Origin: JBBDWZ01 sp050732575
GTDB lineage: Bacteria > Gemmatimonadota > Gemmatimonadetes > Longimicrobiales > RSA9
Reading direction: 5' to 3'
NCBI GenBank assembly: GCA_050732575.1
Contig: JBOHRF010000156.1
Location: 1-10,962 of the forward strand
DNA length: 10,962 nucleotides
This document shows, one piece after another, positions 1 to 6,927 of this stretch; the stretch's first letter is position 1, and every line of letters begins with the position of its first letter. The notes beneath the pieces were generated by a model. That model searched no databases and was not told the DNA's origin. It was given only the letters and a program-made list of their open reading frames with translations. The translations under genes were made by a program, and so were the position numbers.

Positions 1-18
1 CTCGGGAGGTGCATAACG

Positions 19-1140
19 ATGTTTCATCCGACCACAACTACGTATCGCCAGGGAGCGCGCACGCTGGCGGGCGAGATGTACACACGGCCGGAAATATTGG
101 AGGAAGAGCGCGAGCGCATCTTCGCGCGCTCGTGGAACTGCGTAGGGCGAGCCTCAATGCTGGCACAACCGGGAGACTATGTGCTGCGCGAGGTTGCGGG
201 CGAATCATTGATTGTGTTGCGCGATCGGGCAGGCACGCTGCGTGCTTTTTTCAATGTTTGCCGACACCGCGGCACACGTTTGTGCACGGCCGAGGCCGGC
301 CAGTTCTCGGAAACCATCCAGTGCCCGTATCACGCCTGGACGTACGCAACCGACGGCCGGTTGATCGGCGCGCCCCACATGCACGATGTGGAGCAATTCG
401 ACAAGCGTGAGTATCCGCTGCACGACGCTGCTCTGGCCGAGTGGGAGGGGTTTATCTTCGTCAACATCGGGCCGAATCCGGAGCCGTTCGAGCAGGCCTG
501 GGCGCCCATGATGGGCCGACTGGCACGCTTCAACCTGCCCAACCTGGCGGTCGGACATCGGGTGCAGTACGACATTCGGGCCAACTGGAAGCTCGTGTTT
601 CAGAACTACTCCGAATGCTTCCACTGTCCGATGATCCATCCCGAGCTTTCCGCAGTGTTGCCGTATCAGAGCGGCGCCAACGATCTGACTGAGGGATCGT
701 TCCTGGGCGGCTACATGGAAATCATGGCGCCGCACGAGAGCGCCACCATCAGCGGCCGGGCTTGCGGACGGTTGGTGGGCCCGCACGTGGTCGACGGCCA
801 ACAACGGCGCGCGTACTACTACGCATTGATGCCCAACCTGCTGCTGAGTCTGCATCCGGACTACGTGAACTACTATCTGATCCATCCGCTGGCCACGGAC
901 CGCACCCGCGTCGAGTCGGAGTGGCTGTTCCACCCGGATACACTGCGCGATGCATCAGCCAATACGCGGGATGCCATCGAGTTCTGGGATGTGACCAACC
1001 GGCAGGACTGGGACATCATCCAGCGCAGTCAACTGGGCATTTCATCGCGACGTTACGGGCCCGGACCTTATTCCGCACGCGAAAGTATTCCCGCCGCGTG
1101 GGATCGTGAATACCTGCGCCTCTTCAACCTGCCACAGTAA
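19..1140 (+). CDS. Rieske non-heme iron oxygenase alpha subunit, glycine betaine/choline monooxygenase (GbcA)-like
   Basis: Predicted oxygenase component of a two-component Rieske oxygenase, which takes electrons from a separate reductase and hydroxylates or demethylates a small substrate in the cytoplasm. The 373-aa length is normal for the family. The Rieske [2Fe-2S] motif is C81-x-H83 and C102-x-x-H105 (CRHRG and CPYHAW). The 18-residue spacer between the two halves is slightly longer than the usual 15-17. The mononuclear iron site is NYSECFHCPMIHPEL (E199, H202, H207), with D330 in NRQDWDII as the likely carboxylate ligand. The tail RRYGPGPYSARE resembles the choline monooxygenase/GbcA branch. 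The start is well supported: GGAGGT at 5-10 lies 8 nt before the ATG. The stop overlaps the next start (TAATG), so the two genes are probably translationally coupled. No reductase gene (GbcB-like) is in the window. The family call is secure; the substrate (glycine betaine, another methylated amine, or an aromatic) is inferred only. Confidence 0.9.
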   Translation: MFHPTTTTYRQGARTLAGEMYTRPEILEEERERIFARSWNCVGRASMLAQPGDYVLREVAGESLIVLRDRAGTLRAFFNVCRHRGTRLCTAEAGQFSETIQCPYHAWTYATDGRLIGAPHMHDVEQFDKREYPLHDAALAEWEGFIFVNIGPNPEPFEQAWAPMMGRLARFNLPNLAVGHRVQYDIRANWKLVFQNYSECFHCPMIHPELSAVLPYQSGANDLTEGSFLGGYMEIMAPHESATISGRACGRLVGPHVVDGQQRRAYYYALMPNLLLSLHPDYVNYYLIHPLATDRTRVESEWLFHPDTLRDASANTRDAIEFWDVTNRQDWDIIQRSQLGISSRRYGPGPYSARESIPAAWDREYLRLFNLPQ

Positions 1141-2180
1141 TGAAGATCGGATTGGTTGGGCTGGCCGGCTCTGGCAAGACCACCGTGTTCAATACCATGA
1201 CGGGTCTGGATGTGCCGGTGGGATTTGGCGGTGAAGTTCGGCTGGGCATTGTGCGTGTGCCCGACGCGCGCATTGACGCACTGTCACGCATCTACTCGCC
1301 GCGCAAAACCACGTTTGCCGAGATGAGCTTCTGCGATATTCCGGGCGAACATGGTTCGGAGAAAAAAGGGCTCTCCACCAAGTCGCTGCAACAAATCCGC
1401 GAGCAGGATGCACTGTGCCTGGTGCTGCGCGATTTTTCCAATCCCGCGCTGGACACTGAAGCCGATCCACGGCGCGACCTGGAAGCGTTTCACCTGGAGT
1501 GCGCGTTTGCCGATCTCGACCTGATCGAGCGGCGACTCGAGCGCGCGCGCAAGGAACGCGCATCACCGCAGGAGCAGGCCGCGTGCGAAACCATGAAGGC
1601 CACGCTCGAGGACGGACGCCCGCTGCGCAGCCTGTCCAGCTCCGAATTGGACCGCGGGCCGCTGCGCGGTTACGGCTTCCTCACCGACCGCCCTCTGCTC
1701 GTGGCCCTGAATCGCAGTGAGCAACTCGCCTCTCAACCCATGCCGCACGAACTGGCCGCACGCATAGAAGCACTGCAGGCGGCCGGCCTCTCACTTTCCG
1801 CCAGCGTGGAGGCCGAGATCGCCGGACTCGAGCCGGCGGAGCAATCCGCGTTTCTGGAAGACCTGGGCCTCTCCGAGTCGGCACTGACTCGCTTCATTCG
1901 CACGGCCTACGGACTGCTGGACCTGATTTCCTTCTTCACGGTCGGCAACGATGAGGTGCGCGCCTGGACCATTCGGCGCGGTACGCGCGCACGTCAGGCA
2001 GCCGGCCGCATTCACTCCGACCTGGAGCGCGGTTTCATCCGGGCCGAGGTCATCCCTTACGATGTCTTCATCGAGTACGGATCCGAGCAGGACGTGAAAG
2101 ACGCAGGCAGGCTGCAGGTCGAAGGCAAGGACTACCTGGTTGCGGACGGCGACATCATCCACGTCAGGTTCAACGTGTGA
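1140..2180 (+). CDS. YchF/Obg-like-type P-loop NTPase, divergent, with C-terminal TGS domain
   Basis: A 346-aa translation-factor-class P-loop NTPase related to YchF/OLA1, which binds ATP and associates with ribosomes in the family. The P-loop is G7LAGSGKTT at residues 7-15, the G3 motif is D66IPG69 and the G4-like motif is N191RSE194 (YchF proteins deviate from NKxD here). Residues about 110-260 form the helical insert typical of YchF. The C-terminus, about 264-346, is a very well conserved YchF TGS/DUF933 domain, with EVRAWTI, QAAGRIHSDLERGFIRAEV, EGKDYLVADGD and FNV at the end. The N-terminal G domain is much less conserved: the region after DIPG lacks the usual GAxxGEGLGN stretch. It may therefore be a second, specialised YchF paralogue rather than the housekeeping copy. 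It begins one base inside the Rieske gene stop codon and is followed by a strong terminator, so the two genes form one transcription unit. Superfamily assignment is firm; the cellular role is unknown. Confidence 0.88.
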   Translation: MKIGLVGLAGSGKTTVFNTMTGLDVPVGFGGEVRLGIVRVPDARIDALSRIYSPRKTTFAEMSFCDIPGEHGSEKKGLSTKSLQQIREQDALCLVLRDFSNPALDTEADPRRDLEAFHLECAFADLDLIERRLERARKERASPQEQAACETMKATLEDGRPLRSLSSSELDRGPLRGYGFLTDRPLLVALNRSEQLASQPMPHELAARIEALQAAGLSLSASVEAEIAGLEPAEQSAFLEDLGLSESALTRFIRTAYGLLDLISFFTVGNDEVRAWTIRRGTRARQAAGRIHSDLERGFIRAEVIPYDVFIEYGSEQDVKDAGRLQVEGKDYLVADGDIIHVRFNV

Positions 2181-2187
2181 ACGGGAT

Positions 2188-2239
2188 AACGGAGAACGGA
2201 TAAACAGACGAGCACGTCTGTTTATCCGTTCTCCGTTTT
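2188..2239 (+). terminator. Strong intrinsic terminator-like hairpin (23-bp perfect stem)
   Basis: The arms 2188-2210 and 2215-2237 are perfect reverse complements (23 bp) around a 4-nt loop AGCA, followed by TT (four T in a row at 2236-2239). The hairpin begins 7 nt after the YchF-like stop codon. Position and T run fit Rho-independent termination. The stem is unusually long and AT-containing, and is built from ACGGAT/ACGGAG-type units, so it may also be a copy of an interspersed repeat (see findings). Confidence 0.8.
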
Positions 2240-2483
2240 GCCCTTGATGAAACCCCGAATCATGTCCTTTCGTATCATCGGTGTTGGTGATTGCCCGTGA
2301 GGTTGCTAGATTTCCAGTTACTCGCTGTAACAACCTTTCACAGTCCCCAGATCCGCGGGGGGTCACTGAGGTTTTGATGATGAGACCTTTCCTTTCTGAC
2401 CCCCTTTCGAGTTCCTAGCGCGCGTGGCGAGCGAACCCGCCCGCGAAGGCTGGCGACCCGACCCGTCAGGCTCGGAGTCGACG
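2240..2483. other. Intergenic region with weak promoter candidate
   Basis: About 244 nt lie between the terminator and the methyltransferase gene. They contain a weak sigma-70-like candidate (TTGCTA at 2303-2308, 17 nt, TGTAAC at 2326-2331). There is also a bulged hairpin at 2341-2368, in which CAGTCCCC pairs with GGGG-tc-ACTG. No coding sequence or RNA gene was recognised here. Confidence 0.5.
2303..2331 (+). promoter_or_regulatory. Candidate sigma-70-type promoter for the methyltransferase unit
   Basis: TTGCTA (four of six matches to TTGACA) and TGTAAC (four of six to TATAAT) are separated by 17 nt. A promoter is expected here because a strong terminator lies just upstream. The predicted transcript would have a leader of about 90-170 nt, depending on the start codon. 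Weak pattern evidence only. Confidence 0.3.
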
Positions 2484-3134
2484 TTGACTACGCCGCTCGC
2501 GCTCATGAACGACTCCGCTTTCTATTCGAATGCGCACTACCCGCGCGCGCTGGACGGCCACCACTGGTATCGGCACCTACTGATCCGGCCGAGGTTCCGG
2601 GCCATTCGGCGCATGGCCGCCATCGAGCCCGGTATGCGCGTCCTGGAGGTCGGCTGTGATCGTGGCATCCTGGTGCGCATGCTCGAGCGGACCGGTGCCC
2701 TGGTGTATGGCGTGGATGTGAACGAGGATGCGGTCCGGGCCGCGCAACATCCGCGCATCAGCCTCGCCAGTGGCGAATCCGTTCCGTTTCCTGATCAGAT
2801 GTTTCAGCTGTGCGTGAGCTGCCACGTCATTGAGCACGTGGAATCGCCGCGGGATTTCCTGCTCGAGTCGGCTCGCTTGCTGGCACCGGGGGGCAAGGTC
2901 GTGTTGATCTATCCGTGGGAGGTGATCCGCGGCATGACCACGGTGCCCGACATCATCTTCAGCGGACGAGTGCCCACGCTTTCGCTCATGCGGCGCATTC
3001 ACCGCCATGCGTTTACGCCGGCCACGCTACGCAGGCTGATCCGCGGCATGCCACTGCGCCACGTGCACTCCAGGATGTTTTTGGGACTGCCGCATCTGGC
3101 GCCTCAGCTGGTCACGGCTTTCCAGAAGACCTGA
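2484..3134 (+). CDS. Class I SAM-dependent methyltransferase (Methyltransf_11 type)
   Basis: Predicted soluble small-molecule or lipid methyltransferase with a Rossmann-like SAM fold. Motif I is VLEVGCDRG (second glycine position occupied by D), the acidic residue after beta-2 is in YGVDVNEDAV, the post-II region is LCVSCHVIEHV and motif III is LLAPGGKVVLIYPWE. The substrate cannot be read from the sequence. The start is uncertain. The frame is open from a GTG at 2424 with no good Shine-Dalgarno. A TTG at 2484 has GGAG at 2474-2477, 6 nt upstream, and is used here. The first ATG at 2505 (MNDSAFYSN) lacks a Shine-Dalgarno. The C-terminus is short, as in minimal members of the family. The next gene follows after 52 nt, so co-transcription with the small membrane protein is plausible. 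Confidence 0.82.
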   Translation: MTTPLALMNDSAFYSNAHYPRALDGHHWYRHLLIRPRFRAIRRMAAIEPGMRVLEVGCDRGILVRMLERTGALVYGVDVNEDAVRAAQHPRISLASGESVPFPDQMFQLCVSCHVIEHVESPRDFLLESARLLAPGGKVVLIYPWEVIRGMTTVPDIIFSGRVPTLSLMRRIHRHAFTPATLRRLIRGMPLRHVHSRMFLGLPHLAPQLVTAFQKT

Positions 3135-3186
3135 CCGTCTCTCACAGCCCGCGTTACCGCGCGGTCGCGAGGCGAGGAGGACGAGG

Positions 3187-3744
3187 TTGCCGCTAATTGC
3201 ATCCACAGCCGGGACCGCCTTCATTCGCACACCGGCGCCAGCATTCATTACCGCCTTTGGTCAACGCATCGACCAGGGTTTGCTGGGTAGAACGCGCGGC
3301 CGTCGCAACGCGTATCGGGTTGCACACAGTGGCGCAGACCGGCTTCGTTTCGAAGCGGCCAATGCCTGGACCGCCTTCAACGTGGGCCTCAATGACGTGG
3401 AACTGGTGGTAGGCAGCAGTGGCAGTGTTCGCTATTCGATTCGCTATGATCGCTGGGCCCGCTCCGCTGTCTTTTACAGTGGCATCCTTGGCCTGATCCT
3501 CATTGCGTTTTTTCTCGGGTACGATGTGCGCGCCTACCTGGAGCGCCATCCGAGCGCGCAGGTGCCGGGGCTGTCCATCGGCCAGAACCTGGCGATCGGC
3601 TGGGTCATGGCCATCTTCTGGGGATTCGTGTGGCCATGGATCCTCATCGTGCTGCACCGCAAGCCGCTGCGCCGTCTGCTGGAACAACTCATTGCCGAAG
3701 TAGATGGTGCCGCCGCGCAAAGCGCCCGGCGCGCCGGTACCTGA
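3187..3744 (+). CDS. Small two-helix inner-membrane protein, unknown function
   Basis: I do not recognise the family of this 185-aa protein. Residues 1-90 are soluble and predicted beta-rich (for example NVGLNDVELVVGSSGSVRYSIRYD). They are followed by two hydrophobic helices, about 94-112 (AVFYSGILGLILIAFFLGY) and about 134-156 (NLAIGWVMAIFWGFVWPWILIVL). The tail after helix 2 is basic (HRKPLRRLL). The topology is a hairpin with both ends on the same side. By the positive-inside rule, the RK-rich ends are probably cytoplasmic. The start is a TTG with a perfect AGGAGG (3175-3180) 6 nt upstream, which strongly supports a real gene. It may be co-transcribed with the methyltransferase upstream. 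The gap to the next gene is 112 nt. Confidence 0.7.
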   Translation: MPLIASTAGTAFIRTPAPAFITAFGQRIDQGLLGRTRGRRNAYRVAHSGADRLRFEAANAWTAFNVGLNDVELVVGSSGSVRYSIRYDRWARSAVFYSGILGLILIAFFLGYDVRAYLERHPSAQVPGLSIGQNLAIGWVMAIFWGFVWPWILIVLHRKPLRRLLEQLIAEVDGAAAQSARRAGT

Positions 3745-3856
3745 GCGCCTGCTGATCCGTCCGGGCCGGGGCGGTGCGTGCGCTGATAGGCTGGTCTCTT
3801 GGCTGTGCCGCGAACTGAGCCTTATTGTTGGGATCCTTCCTACCAATGCCGAGAGA

Positions 3857-5026
3857 ATGTTTATGCCCTTCGACATGAGCCTGGTCCAGCGTGGCGCGCG
3901 CCTGCGCCGCAGCCCGTTCTTCGACGCGACCCAGCGCTGGGGAGCCAGGGCCTACACGGTCTACAACCACACGCTCTTCCCCATCTGCTTTGACGATCTG
4001 GAGAGCGAGTACTGGCATCTGATCAATCACGTCACGCTCTGGGACGTGTGCGTGGAGCGGCAAGTCGAGATCACGGGACCGGACGCGTTCAAATTTGCCA
4101 ACCTGTTGACGCCGCGCGACCTCTCTCGTTGCCAAGTGGGTCAGGGCAAGTACGTGGTCATCACAGCGGGCGATGGCGGCATCGTAAACGATCCCGTGCT
4201 GTTGCGCCTGGGCGAAAACCACTTCTGGTTGGCGTTGGCCGACTCTGATGTGCTGCTCTGGGCCCGTGGCATGGCTCTCAACGCGGGCCTGCGTGTCGAG
4301 TTGCGCGAGCCCGATGTTTCTCCCTTGCAGATTCAGGGACCCAAAGCCAAGGAAGTGGTCAGTGCGCTCTTCGGGCCCGATGTGCTCGCGCTGCGTTACT
4401 ACTGGTTCCTCGAGCGCACACTCGATGGCATTCCCGTCGTGGTAACACGCACGGGCTGGACGGGCGAAGTCGGTTATGAGGTCTATTTGCGTGATGGTAG
4501 TAAGGGCGATGAGCTGTGGGAACGCATCATGGCCGCGGGCAAGGCGCATAACATCCGCCCGACCGGGCCTTCGGACATCCGCCGCGTGGAGGCCGGCATC
4601 CTGAATTGGGGCGCGGATATGACGCTGGAAGACAACGTGTTCGAAGTGGGCCTCGATTGGCTGATCGATGCGGACAAAAGCACTGACTACATCGGCAAGG
4701 CGGCACTGGAGCGCATCCGGCAGAAGGGCGTGAGCAAGAAGCTGGTGGGCATCGAGATGGCCGGCGATGCCATCGAATTCAATACCAGCAAATGGCCTGT
4801 ACATGCCGAAGCGGAGACGCTCGGGCGCGTTACCTCTGCGCTCTGGTCGCCGCGGCTCAAGAAGAACATTGGGTATGCCATGGTGCCCATTGAGTACGCG
4901 TCAGTGGGGACCAATCTGCTGGTCGATGTGCCGGACGCGGGCACGCGGCCGGCCAAGGTCGTGCCCAAACCGTTCGTCGATCCGAAGAAAGAGATCCCCA
5001 AAGCTGTGTTGGCGGGTTCGGCATAG
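3857..5026 (+). CDS. GcvT/DmdA-family folate-dependent aminomethyltransferase or demethylase
   Basis: A 389-aa member of the glycine-cleavage T-protein family, which moves a methyl or methylene group from a small substrate to tetrahydrofolate. Visible signatures are ITGPDAFKFANLLTPRD (about 72-88), GGIVNDPVLLRL (108-119), LADSDVLLW (127-135), IQGPKAKEVVSALFG (159-173), TRTGWTGEVGYEVYL (197-211) and IRRVEAGILNWGADMTLEDN (241-260). The C-terminal barrel runs from about 290 to the end. The NDPVLL and G-x-DMT-x-E/D-N stretches resemble DMSP demethylase DmdA and related demethylases more than true GcvT. No other glycine-cleavage genes are nearby. The frame is open from 3704, but the likely start is ATG 3857 or ATG 3863 (GAGAG at 3851-3855), because the earlier residues resemble no family member. 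A methylated-osmolyte substrate would fit the Rieske oxygenase upstream, but this is inference. Confidence 0.85.
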   Translation: MFMPFDMSLVQRGARLRRSPFFDATQRWGARAYTVYNHTLFPICFDDLESEYWHLINHVTLWDVCVERQVEITGPDAFKFANLLTPRDLSRCQVGQGKYVVITAGDGGIVNDPVLLRLGENHFWLALADSDVLLWARGMALNAGLRVELREPDVSPLQIQGPKAKEVVSALFGPDVLALRYYWFLERTLDGIPVVVTRTGWTGEVGYEVYLRDGSKGDELWERIMAAGKAHNIRPTGPSDIRRVEAGILNWGADMTLEDNVFEVGLDWLIDADKSTDYIGKAALERIRQKGVSKKLVGIEMAGDAIEFNTSKWPVHAEAETLGRVTSALWSPRLKKNIGYAMVPIEYASVGTNLLVDVPDAGTRPAKVVPKPFVDPKKEIPKAVLAGSA

Positions 5027-5270
5027 CGATCGCGTAACCGGCTACACGGACGGAGCGACGTCCGCACCGTATGGGTCGATGCGCGTCCCTCGCCCGCTTT
5101 TCCGGTGGTCCTGCAATTCCTGTTTCCTCCCAAACCATAGCCCCTGACCCCTGCCGTTTCTTCCATTCGTCCTTTTCTTCCGCTCTTCCGGACTTCCTTA
5201 TGAACATCGTCGTCCTTCCAGGCGCAGCGTGACCAGTGCTAAACTGAACGTCCAATCGAGGAGTGCTTCA
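5027..5270. other. Intergenic region with pyrimidine-rich tract
   Basis: This 244-nt gap has no recognisable gene. A small 6-bp hairpin (5047-5064) has no T tract, so I do not call it a terminator. From about 5141 to 5200 the + strand is about 80% C or T, far from the balance of the neighbouring coding DNA. The right end carries the extended -10 and Shine-Dalgarno of the amidohydrolase gene. Confidence 0.6.
5237..5245 (+). promoter_or_regulatory. Candidate extended -10 promoter for the amidohydrolase operon
   Basis: TGCTAAACT fits an extended -10 (TGn plus TAAACT) and lies 26 nt before the ATG. It would give a leader of about 20 nt containing the GAGGAG Shine-Dalgarno. No convincing -35 is seen (the expected site reads about TTCCAG). 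The location directly before a tight four-gene operon supports it. Confidence 0.4.
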
Positions 5271-6914
5271 ATGAGTCATGGCTCATGGGTCGTTCATATC
5301 GTGCGTGTAGGCATTCGTTTGGGCCTGCCGCTCATAGCCCTGTTGGCGGGCGCACAACGGGCACGGGCGCAGACTCCGACCTACGACCTGGTCCTGCGCA
5401 ACGGCCGCATCGTGGACGGCACGGGCAGCCCTTGGTACCACGGTGACGTGGCCATCAAGGGCGATGCCATCGTGCGCATCGCGCACAGCATCACGGAGCC
5501 GGCCAGGCGCATCATCGACGTTCAGGGCCAGGTGATTGCACCTGGCTTCATCGACATCCACAGTCATGCCCGCCGTGGCATCTTCGAAGTACCCACCGCA
5601 GACAATTACGTGCGCCAGGGTGTGACCACGGTGATCGAGGGACCCGATGGCGGCTCGGCCGTGCCATTGGCTCCGTTTCTGGCGCGTCTGGATTCGCTGA
5701 AGAAGTCGATAAATATCGGCAGCTTCATCGGTCAGGGCTCGATCCGTGAGCAAGTCATCGGCAGCGTCAACCGTCGTGCCTCGCCTGATGAGATCACGCG
5801 CATGAGGACGTTGGTCGAGAAGGGCATGAAGGACGGCGCATTCGGACTCTCCTCCGGCCTCTTTTACGTGCCCGGCACGTTCACACCCACGGAAGAAGTG
5901 ATCGAGCTGGCCAAAGTCGCGGGACGCATGGGCGGCATCTACATCTCGCACATGCGCGAGGAAGCGTCGGGCGTGGTTGCCAGTATGCAGGAGACGATTC
6001 GCATCGGGGAGGAAGGCGGTCTGCCCACGCAGGTCACCCATCACAAGGTGGTGGGCCCGGGCAACTGGGGCAAAAGCGTCGAGACGCTTCGTCTGATCGA
6101 TGACGCACGCGCGCGCGGCGTCGATGCCACCATCGATCAGTATCCGTACACGGCATCCAGCACCAACGTGAACTCGGCATTGCTGCCCGCCTGGTCGCTG
6201 GAAGGCGGGCGCACACAGATCCTGCAGCGCTTGAAGGATCCGGCCACGCGCGCGCGCATGAAGGAAGAAAGCGCGCGCATCATTCGGTTGGAGCGCGGTG
6301 GCGGCGATCCCAAGAACGTGGTGATTGCTAATTGCGGGTGGGACGCATCCCTGGCGGGCAAGAACCTGGCTGATATTGCGCGCCTTCGTGGCCTGGAGCC
6401 GACCCTGGAGAACGCGGCCGAAGCCGTGTTATGGATCGCCGAGCAGGGCGGTTGCCAGGGCATCTTCCACGCCATCAATGAACAGGACCTCGAGCGCATC
6501 CTGCGCCACCCGGCCACCATGGTCGCGTCCGACGGCGAAGTGCCGATCTTTGGGCGCGGCAATCCACACCCCAGGAGCTATGGCACGTTTGCGCGCGTGC
6601 TTGCCGTGTACGTGCGCGAGCGCAACGTACTCACGCTGGAAGAAGCCGTGCGCAAGATGACTTCGTTTCCTGCGCGCCGGTTGGGATTGTCTGATCGCGG
6701 GTTGCTGCAGCCGGGCATGAAAGCCGACCTGGCCGTGTTCGATCCTGCGCGCGTGCGCGACGCTGCCACCTTCGAGAAGACCCATCAGTACGCGGAAGGC
6801 TTCTCGCACGTGATCGTGAATGGGCAGCTGGTGCTGGAGCGCGGCACGGTCACGGCCGCGCGACCCGGTGTGGTACTCTACGGTCCGGCCACGCTGCCCC
6901 GCGTGCGCACCTGA
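5271..6914 (+). CDS. Exported N-acyl-D-amino-acid deacylase-type amidohydrolase
   Basis: A 547-aa metal-dependent hydrolase of the amidohydrolase superfamily, D-aminoacylase/dihydroorotase-like group, expected to cleave N-acyl amino acids or related amides. Residues 1-34 form a Sec signal peptide with hydrophobic core LGLPLIALLAGA and likely cleavage after ARA or ARAQ, so the enzyme acts outside the cytoplasm. Key sites are IDIHSHA (H97, H99), SHMREE (H227), THHKVVGPGNWGKS (H257, H258) and ASDGEVPIFGRGNPHPRSYGTF (D421). The metal-bridging cysteine of D-aminoacylase (GNCGFS) is replaced by GPDGGS, with D126. The C-terminal strand pair PGMKADLAVFDP and HVIVNGQLVLERG is typical. The start at 5271 is chosen because GAGGAG (5258-5263) lies 7 nt upstream and the signal peptide then begins at once; an in-frame GTG at 5229 is less likely. 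It is the first gene of a tight operon. Confidence 0.88.
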   Translation: MSHGSWVVHIVRVGIRLGLPLIALLAGAQRARAQTPTYDLVLRNGRIVDGTGSPWYHGDVAIKGDAIVRIAHSITEPARRIIDVQGQVIAPGFIDIHSHARRGIFEVPTADNYVRQGVTTVIEGPDGGSAVPLAPFLARLDSLKKSINIGSFIGQGSIREQVIGSVNRRASPDEITRMRTLVEKGMKDGAFGLSSGLFYVPGTFTPTEEVIELAKVAGRMGGIYISHMREEASGVVASMQETIRIGEEGGLPTQVTHHKVVGPGNWGKSVETLRLIDDARARGVDATIDQYPYTASSTNVNSALLPAWSLEGGRTQILQRLKDPATRARMKEESARIIRLERGGGDPKNVVIANCGWDASLAGKNLADIARLRGLEPTLENAAEAVLWIAEQGGCQGIFHAINEQDLERILRHPATMVASDGEVPIFGRGNPHPRSYGTFARVLAVYVRERNVLTLEEAVRKMTSFPARRLGLSDRGLLQPGMKADLAVFDPARVRDAATFEKTHQYAEGFSHVIVNGQLVLERGTVTAARPGVVLYGPATLPRVRT

Positions 6915-6927
6915 GGAACAGTACGAA

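Noticed and set aside
3704..3856. N-terminal extension of the GcvT-family protein from ATG 3704
   Set aside because: It would overlap the membrane protein gene by 41 nt. The extra 51 residues resemble no family member, and a purine-rich stretch precedes the later ATG codons.
3689..4804. Long open frame (371 codons) on the minus strand
   Set aside because: It is antisense to the GcvT/DmdA-like gene, which has many conserved family motifs. The minus-strand protein is histidine- and arginine-rich without any domain pattern.
5047..5064. Hairpin after the GcvT-family gene as an intrinsic terminator
   Set aside because: The stem has only 6 bp with a 6-nt loop and no following T tract.
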